From Ustilago trichophora (Eukaryota; Basidiomycota; Ustilaginomycetes; Ustilaginales; Ustilaginaceae): DNA of 64,000 nucleotides. The number at the start of each line of letters is the position of its first letter. Position 1 is the stretch's first letter. The DNA is taken from the NCBI GenBank assembly GCA_900323505.1, contig OOIN01000025.1:186001-250000 (forward strand), in the 5' to 3' direction. The notes beneath the pieces were generated by a model, which saw only the letters and a program-made list of their open reading frames with translations, was not told the origin of the DNA and did not search any database. Made by a program: the position numbers and the translations under genes. Positions 58,615 to 64,000 of the stretch are shown in pieces.

Positions 58615-60872
58615 ACGTAATTACAGTAGTACCGACGCGGATGTAGTACCGACGCGCTGAGTCATTTCCGAGTCCCACCGAATCTGATGTCAGTACCCCC
58701 GTATGATCGCGTCTGTGTTTGTCCGAACCTTGCATGAGACCCACCATCCGACTTTCCAGAACCCCTCATCATCATCGCATACACCATCAATACAACTCAA
58801 TTCCACAATATAACCTTATTATACTGCTTTTCTGGTCACCAGCATGCCGCAACGCCCTTTCTCAAAGCGCTCTGTGGCCTTCCGAGCGGCATCAGCGGCT
58901 GATCGCAACACACGTGAGGTTCGGCTGCAGCGAGCATCTTTGGAGCTCAATAATGGACAGCATGACAGCATCCAACAAGCCGCAGCAGCAAACAATGTTC
59001 CAGAAGCGAGCTTGCGCCACCAGAGGCAAGGCCGTCAGCCAAAAGTCCGGGCTCAGAACAACCAGCAACGCCTGACTCCAACCAAAGAGTCAGGTTTGCT
59101 TGAGTTCATCCGGCGTCGTGCCTGCAGCGGCTTTGCCCTGACACCGGCGCTTCTCCGTGAGCATGCAAACAATGTCATCCATTCCGATCCTGCTCGTTGC
59201 CAAGCCCCAGACGTCACGCACACGTGGCTGCAGGCGTTCCTGCTTTGGCACCCAACAATTCGGTCCCATTGGTCTCTGTGCCTGGACAATGCCCGGCTTT
59301 CCGGAGCTACTGAGACTGTAATACAACAATGGTTCAATCGTTTGGCTGAGATCATGCGTGAGTATAATGTAGCATCCACAAACATTTACAATATGGATGA
59401 AACAGGGTTCATGTTTGGTCAGGCCGGAAGCGAGCGGATCATTGTGCCTTCCGGCGAGCCGGCAGCTCGGTACAAGGCACAGCCAGGAACACGTGAGTCG
59501 GCAACTATAATTGAGTGCATTGGAAGCAGCGGTCAGGTACTATCGCCGCTTATCATCACCAAAGGCCGGGTCCACACAGTCAGAGAGCAGCGGCGAATGG
59601 AAGGTGTACTGGGTTCCTGGAGGTTTGCCAAGACCAACAATGGCTGGACATCACATGCACTCGGCCTCGAATGGCTCGAAACCATCTTCGAGCCAGAGAC
59701 AAGGCCGTTGACGCCATCAACTTGGCGCTTGCTCATCATCGACGGCCACAAGTCTCACACCAGCGAGCCGTTCCTCGACCTTTGCTGGAACAGGAACATC
59801 ATTCCGTTCCTGCTTCCAGCTCATGCAACCCACGTAATGCAACCCCTGGATGTGTCAATCTTTGGCCCACTCTCGGCTTCCGTCAAGCGTTTGATCTCAG
59901 ACGCCGCAACCCACATGAGCAACGTTGACAAGCCGATGTTTGTAACAATGTACGCCCAGGCACGAGAGAAGGTTCTGACGCAGGCACGAGCCCGGAAGGC
60001 CTTCTCCGACAGCGGAATCACACTTAATCCGAGTGCAAATAAGGTACTTGACCGACTACCTGGGTCAGGAACACAGCAACACCAACAGCCGCTGCAGGAA
60101 CGTGCTGTACCAAATTCACGGACTGTATTTGAAACCACGGTCGCCGTACTAGCTCAGGAACAGGACCCACGTGAAGCCCGAAAGCTCAGTAACTCGATTT
60201 CACAAGCACACGCACAGACGGAAGCAGCACTTGCAGCTTCTTGGGTTGAAGTTGACCTCTTGCGATCGGAGCTGGAGCAAAGGAACAAAACGTCGACGAG
60301 GAGGGGCAAGAAGAGGAAGGATGGTGATCAGAGGGTATTAACACGGACAAAGATGATCACAAGGGCGGAAGCAGAGCAGCATTTGGTGGGAAAGGGAGCA
60401 TACAAGGGTAGGAACACTGGAGGGAAGGAGCGAGAGGAGGAGGTGGTGGAGGAGGCCGAGGAGGCCGAGGCAGTTCCTGATGGCGACAAAGCAGTTCCTG
60501 ATGGCAACGAAGCACCTCATGATGGCGACGAAGGGCTCTCGGCATCACCAAGCATCTCTGCTACACCTGCAGAGCCAAGTATCACCAACAACATTGATCC
60601 TGAACTGTCTCTTGACGCCATCAATGATGATGACCTTGGTGGCTTTGGTTTCTTTGATATCATGCCAGTAGCAAGCTCATCACGCGTCCGACTTTGATTC
60701 TGTTTAGCTCAACATGTATCATAGCATCTCAGGAACACACCATTGAAGTTTGACTCGGATTGATTCACAGACTGCTGAGATCGCGATCACGCCGAGTACT
60801 ACCATCAGACTGAAAATTAAGCTCGGCGAACGCGTCGGTACTACATCCGCGTCGGTACTACTGTAATTACGT
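58615..60872 (+). mobile_element. Intact pogo-type Tc1/mariner transposon (2258 bp)
   Basis: Perfect 42-bp terminal inverted repeats (58615-58656 and 60831-60872) start ACGTAATTACAGTAGTACCG and contain the 12-mer AGTACCGACGCG twice as direct repeats, probable transposase-binding sites. TA dinucleotides flank both ends (58613-58614 and 60873-60874), the standard Tc1/mariner target duplication. A single uninterrupted transposase gene lies between. Identical ends plus an open frame indicate a recent and possibly mobile copy, in contrast to the decayed retroelements nearby. Confidence 0.93.
58844..60697 (+). CDS. Pogo-family DDE transposase
   Basis: Encodes 617 residues. An HTH-psq-like N-terminal region (GQHDSIQQAAAANNVPEASL, about residues 38-60) and a CENP-B/Tc5-type HTH (TPALLREHANNVIHSD to AFLLWHPTIRSHW, about 100-150) precede a DDE_1 catalytic domain. 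The acidic triad is visible: Asp185 in NMDETGF, Asp300 in IIDGHKSH and Asp336 in QPLDVSIFG, with 35 residues between the last two (DD35D). The C-terminal 150 residues are Glu/Lys-rich with GKKRKDGDQR and RNTGGKEREEE. The enzyme would cut and paste the element that carries it. The start at 58844 is the first ATG after the left terminus and opens into domain sequence without an intron. Confidence 0.93.
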   Translation: MPQRPFSKRSVAFRAASAADRNTREVRLQRASLELNNGQHDSIQQAAAANNVPEASLRHQRQGRQPKVRAQNNQQRLTPTKESGLLEFIRRRACSGFALTPALLREHANNVIHSDPARCQAPDVTHTWLQAFLLWHPTIRSHWSLCLDNARLSGATETVIQQWFNRLAEIMREYNVASTNIYNMDETGFMFGQAGSERIIVPSGEPAARYKAQPGTRESATIIECIGSSGQVLSPLIITKGRVHTVREQRRMEGVLGSWRFAKTNNGWTSHALGLEWLETIFEPETRPLTPSTWRLLIIDGHKSHTSEPFLDLCWNRNIIPFLLPAHATHVMQPLDVSIFGPLSASVKRLISDAATHMSNVDKPMFVTMYAQAREKVLTQARARKAFSDSGITLNPSANKVLDRLPGSGTQQHQQPLQERAVPNSRTVFETTVAVLAQEQDPREARKLSNSISQAHAQTEAALAASWVEVDLLRSELEQRNKTSTRRGKKRKDGDQRVLTRTKMITRAEAEQHLVGKGAYKGRNTGGKEREEEVVEEAEEAEAVPDGDKAVPDGNEAPHDGDEGLSASPSISATPAEPSITNNIDPELSLDAINDDDLGGFGFFDIMPVASSSRVRL

Positions 60873-61011
60873 TAATGGAGGCTCATGCAGTTGGCCGCAC
60901 ACAAGATCAACGGCTCATGTTCGCTTAACTGAGACCACGCTAGCAGGAAGCCTCGACTGAAAAGTAATTTAGCAATGATATAAGGATTACGTCTGGTATA
61001 AAGATAGAATT

Positions 61012-62802
61012 TTAACGGAATCCCTCCAGCACAGCCTCGCATTGGAACCAGCAGCGTTCCAATCCAGCTTGGTGTACGGCTGTTCCTCGACTCTTGACTG
61101 GCTCAGCAACAGCCTTCTCTGGATCGGTGAAATTGATTTGCAGACCCGCACAGCGAGGCGCACGTTTGAGCGAGGAAGCGATGGATCGTACTGAGCCCGA
61201 ATCCGATGCTGGACACGAACGATGTCGGCTGCGATTGCCTGTGAGCAAGTTACGGCTGAGCAGGCTACCAGCTTTGGGCTCGCGAGAACGACGACGCACA
61301 CCAAGGTCAATGTCATGCACCGAGCTGCATTCTGTAACCATTTCCTGCGACGATTCCACCGCAACATCGTGCGAGTCATGACCATAGACGGTGGATGAGC
61401 CGAGCGAAGAGCCTGTTCGACTTGTGTCGACACTCTGAAGATGAGGTGCTGTCGCTAGAGGACTGCTGCATCTTGGCAGCCAGCCATCGGCAAGTGATGC
61501 TGCATCTCCGCCGCCGATATGCCATGGCTTTTCAGCAGCCGAGGAAGGTCGACTGTCGTCCGACACAGAGCTGATGCTCGATTCGCCCAGATGGTCGGAA
61601 GCGTCGTCTTCCTGCCATGAATCGGCTACGGAGGATGAAGACTCGCAGGCTGACTTGCTCCACCTCGTGTTTTCAGGGCTATGCAAGGGGCTGGATGGTG
61701 CTCTCTTGAGGCTACGTGCCGTTGGCCCACTTGGCGACGACATGCTCGTGTCTGGCGACGTGGTGGGAAGGTCAAACTGATCTGCACGACTGGATTCGCA
61801 GAGGCGGTCCAAGTCAAAGTCGAGATGATGGCGTGCTGACCAGCCGGGGCATCGGAACGAGGTGGGTGCACTGAGAAAGAGATGCATCTTGGTGGGCGCA
61901 AGTGGGCATCCGAAGAAGGGCTCGAGTCGTTGGTCGCTTACAAGAAGGCGGACGAGCTTGCGCTCCCAGTTGGTGCTTGTCTTGTTCCTTGCTGCATCGC
62001 GGTGGTCGTCGGAGGTATAAGCTAGGAGCTGAGCGAGTTGGCTGCTCACATCTTGGTCAGCACTCTGAGCATCCGGCCCCATTGATGAGTCTTGGCCTTG
62101 TAGATCGCCCAGACCTTGGAGCGCATCGTCGGTGGTGGTGCACCTGCCTACGGCTTGAATGAGATCCAGCACGAAAACTTCGCGAGGCATAGTTGCGCTG
62201 GCGCCCATGACCACCAGCAGCCTGACGTCATTCGGAGCGATCTGTTCAAGCGGTGCTGAGTATGGACGACGAGATGGACCCTCGCCACTGTTGTGGGCAA
62301 AATGTGCGAGATGGTTGGCTGCGTCTTGGAGATGGAATCGGAGCTGGTCGAGCTTGCGCAAGAGTTTGTCTTGCTTTCTTGTTCGAGTCGAGTTGGATGT
62401 AGATCGTTGCGATAGTGAAGCTTGGTTGTTGCTGGTTGCTAGTTGCCTCCTCTTTCGCAAGAGACTAACAGGCTCGGGAAGCTGACCCTTGGCAAAGAGG
62501 AGATGATGCAAGAGCGACTCGGTGAGCCTTGCTGTGAGCTGGATGCAATGTCCACATGCCTGAGCCTTTGTGAGGTCAACATTGCTATTCTGTAGGGCAC
62601 GCAGGATGCGATTTCGATTGGAAAAGGTGCTGGACTGGGCGTACTGGAGCAAAAGACCGTTGCGTTCATGTGTGAGCTGGAGGGTCATGTTGGAGCCGAG
62701 CTCGAGTTGAGGTAGATCGAGACGGGTAGAGTGACTGCATCTGGAACCTGCTCTGCGTGGTGGCTGGCGCATGTACTGTGGTTGTGGTGGATGCGATGCC
62801 AT
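61012..62802 (-). CDS. Hypothetical smut protein
   Basis: Encodes 596 residues from the ATG at 62802. I recognise no family. The N-terminal half is helical and Leu/Gln/His-rich (MTLQLTHERNGLLLQYAQSS, TARLTESLLHHLLFAKGQ), with a basic Ser/Arg stretch (LSQRSTSNSTRTRKQDKLL) and hydrophobic VRLLVVMGASATMPREVFVL near residue 190. The C-terminal half is Ser/Asp-rich and probably disordered, with many SP/TP sites. No signal peptide or membrane span is evident. It lies 140 bp from the right end of the pogo element with its stop facing it, so the element probably landed in its 3' flank. Confidence 0.65.
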   Translation of the reverse strand: MASHPPQPQYMRQPPRRAGSRCSHSTRLDLPQLELGSNMTLQLTHERNGLLLQYAQSSTFSNRNRILRALQNSNVDLTKAQACGHCIQLTARLTESLLHHLLFAKGQLPEPVSLLRKRRQLATSNNQASLSQRSTSNSTRTRKQDKLLRKLDQLRFHLQDAANHLAHFAHNSGEGPSRRPYSAPLEQIAPNDVRLLVVMGASATMPREVFVLDLIQAVGRCTTTDDALQGLGDLQGQDSSMGPDAQSADQDVSSQLAQLLAYTSDDHRDAARNKTSTNWERKLVRLLVSDQRLEPFFGCPLAPTKMHLFLSAPTSFRCPGWSARHHLDFDLDRLCESSRADQFDLPTTSPDTSMSSPSGPTARSLKRAPSSPLHSPENTRWSKSACESSSSVADSWQEDDASDHLGESSISSVSDDSRPSSAAEKPWHIGGGDAASLADGWLPRCSSPLATAPHLQSVDTSRTGSSLGSSTVYGHDSHDVAVESSQEMVTECSSVHDIDLGVRRRSREPKAGSLLSRNLLTGNRSRHRSCPASDSGSVRSIASSLKRAPRCAGLQINFTDPEKAVAEPVKSRGTAVHQAGLERCWFQCEAVLEGFR

Positions 62803-63720
62803 GTTTGCGTGCGTTGATGGTGTGTACTAGAGGCACGCAGATGAATCTAAACGTGTATTGATGGCATCCCGAAGAGTGATAAAGCGAGTTCCTTGCTGAG
62901 TTGGGCTGCGATGGATGGCGTGTTCGACTGGGTTGATGTCAGAGCTCGATGCGACGTTAAGATTAGGGGCCGATAGGAATGGATGGTGTCACAATGCCAG
63001 AGAGCACCAAAAGGTTCAGGAAGAGCTCAAGTGGAGATTGTGAAATACTGTATACAGTCGCGCCAAGATGGCCATCACGTGAGAGACTGGCTGACCCCAA
63101 TCAAAGTTAAGTTTGATTCGATCTGACATTCGAGCCGAAATTCAATTCGCAGAAAGTAACACGTTGGAATTGCTCCCCTTTTTCAAGTGTGATGCTCCCG
63201 TACTGAAATTGATTGGTGTGTGTAAAATTTGAATTTGGATGAATACAAACTTGACTCGGAATGATCAGACGCGGCCAGCACAAGCACAAGCACAAGCACA
63301 AGCACAGGCACAAGCACAGGCCACACACACACTCTCTCTACTGACACTGAGCCACGTTGCACTCTCTCTTCTTGCTCTCTCCCGGGAAGCATCGTTGTGC
63401 ACCTGTGCCATTTTCCATTCCAAACGCATAGCCTCGCTGGGCTTCAACTCTTCTTCTTGTTCATCATCCCTGTCGTTCCTTTTTCGACCTTGACCTCCCC
63501 CCTCCTCTCTCATCGTTGCACTCACATTCGACACACGCAACTACGACGAGGCGCAGCCTACCACCAACTTCAGCTGCTGCATCACACCACCTTTCAGCAC
63601 CTGGCGTTTATATATATATATATATATCTGTATTGAGAGAGAAAGAGCAATATCGTCACCGCCTCTGCCTACCCTTTGCACTGCTGAGCCGCTCGACTCA
63701 TTCGAGCACTTCTAGCCACC
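62803..63720. promoter_or_regulatory. Divergent promoter region of the hypothetical gene and COP1
   Basis: 918 bp without a gene. It includes ACTGTATACAGT at about 63046-63057, a hexanucleotide (CACAAG)n tract at 63277-63320 and a (TA)n run at 63609-63627 upstream of the COP1 start. Confidence 0.55.
63277..63320 (+). repeat. CACAAG hexanucleotide repeat
   Basis: About seven units of AGCACA/CACAAG with two CACAGG variants, non-coding, ~400 bp upstream of the COP1 start codon. Confidence 0.85.
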
Positions 63721-64000
63721 ATGCAGATGCTCACAAAATTCGAGTCCAAGTCCAACAGGGTCAAAGGTATTGCCTTCCACCCTCGCCTCCCGCTCTTGGC
63801 TGCTTCCCTTCACAATGGCTCGATCCAGCTTTGGAACTACCAAACCGGCACCATCTACGATCGACTCGAGGAGCACGACGGTCCCGTTCGAGGCATCTGC
63901 TTCCACCCTTCTCAGCCTCTCTTGGTCAGTGGTGGAGACGACTACAAGATCAAAGTCTGGAACCACAAGACACGCAAGTGTCTATTCACCCTCAACGGCC
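63721..64000 (+). CDS. COP1: Coatomer subunit alpha, 5' end (truncated by the window)
   Basis: The first 93 codons start [20 protein letters not shown], the highly conserved alpha-COP N-terminus, followed by WD40 repeats ([54 protein letters not shown]). Alpha-COP is the WD40 subunit of the COPI coat and recognises KKXX cargo signals in Golgi-to-ER transport. The start is certain from family alignment by eye. The gene continues beyond 64000. ACC ATG context and an upstream TA run are the only promoter hints. Confidence 0.97.
   Translation, partial: MQMLTKFESKSNRVKGIAFHPRLPLLAASLHNGSIQLWNYQTGTIYDRLEEHDGPVRGICFHPSQPLLVSGGDDYKIKVWNHKTRKCLFTLNG

Overview
The window is nuclear DNA of a basidiomycete smut fungus (Ustilaginales, close to Ustilago/Sporisorium). 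The evidence is long, GC-rich, mostly intronless genes packed in divergent and convergent pairs, three short GT-AG introns, very long Ser/Ala-rich proteins, and one orthologue after another of yeast housekeeping genes. The species is not identified here. The heavy repeat load on the right would fit a repeat-rich smut such as U. hordei or U. bromivora better than U. maydis; that is inference.

Layout. 1-17 kb: the 3' end of an unidentified gene, an ORT1/ARG11-type mitochondrial ornithine carrier with a very long Ser-rich N-terminal extension, a DUF4604/KIAA1143-type protein, a DUF1365 protein, RPA3 (two exons), SHE9/MDM33 (two exons), V-ATPase subunit D (VMA8) and the SAGA subunit SPT8. 17-24 kb: a 939-bp transposon with 41-bp inverted termini sits in the 3' end of an unidentified gene and gives it a chimeric C-terminus; then LETM1/MDM38. 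24-42 kb: a TatD nuclease, an orphan multi-span membrane protein, RKI1 (two exons), RRP12, a SET-domain protein, LEU4, and the F-box/Sec10 protein RCY1 with a C-terminal CAAX box.

42-61 kb is a transposon island with no recognisable host gene. It holds (i) a 641-bp element with CACATCGTAA termini enclosing a tRNA-like Pol III A/B-box unit; (ii) a 952-bp LTR and two rearranged inverted relatives; (iii) a decayed tyrosine-recombinase (DIRS/Ngaro-like) retrotransposon with gag, RT-RNase H and YR reading frames; (iv) a dense nest of 130-360 bp foldback elements in at least three related families, some inserted into each other; and (v) a structurally intact pogo-type DNA transposon of 2258 bp with perfect 42-bp terminal repeats and TA target duplications. 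61-64 kb returns to host genes: a smut-type hypothetical protein and the 5' end of the coatomer alpha subunit gene (COP1/RET1).

The host genes form no pathway cluster. Mitochondrial proteins are frequent (ORT1, SHE9, LETM1, and possibly extended forms of TatD and RKI1), as are basic housekeeping roles (replication, ribosome biogenesis, leucine synthesis, vesicle traffic). The most unusual content is the non-autonomous element families sharing the CACATCGTAA terminus, their nesting, and the CpG-to-TpG pattern of decay in the retroelements, set against an apparently intact pogo copy.
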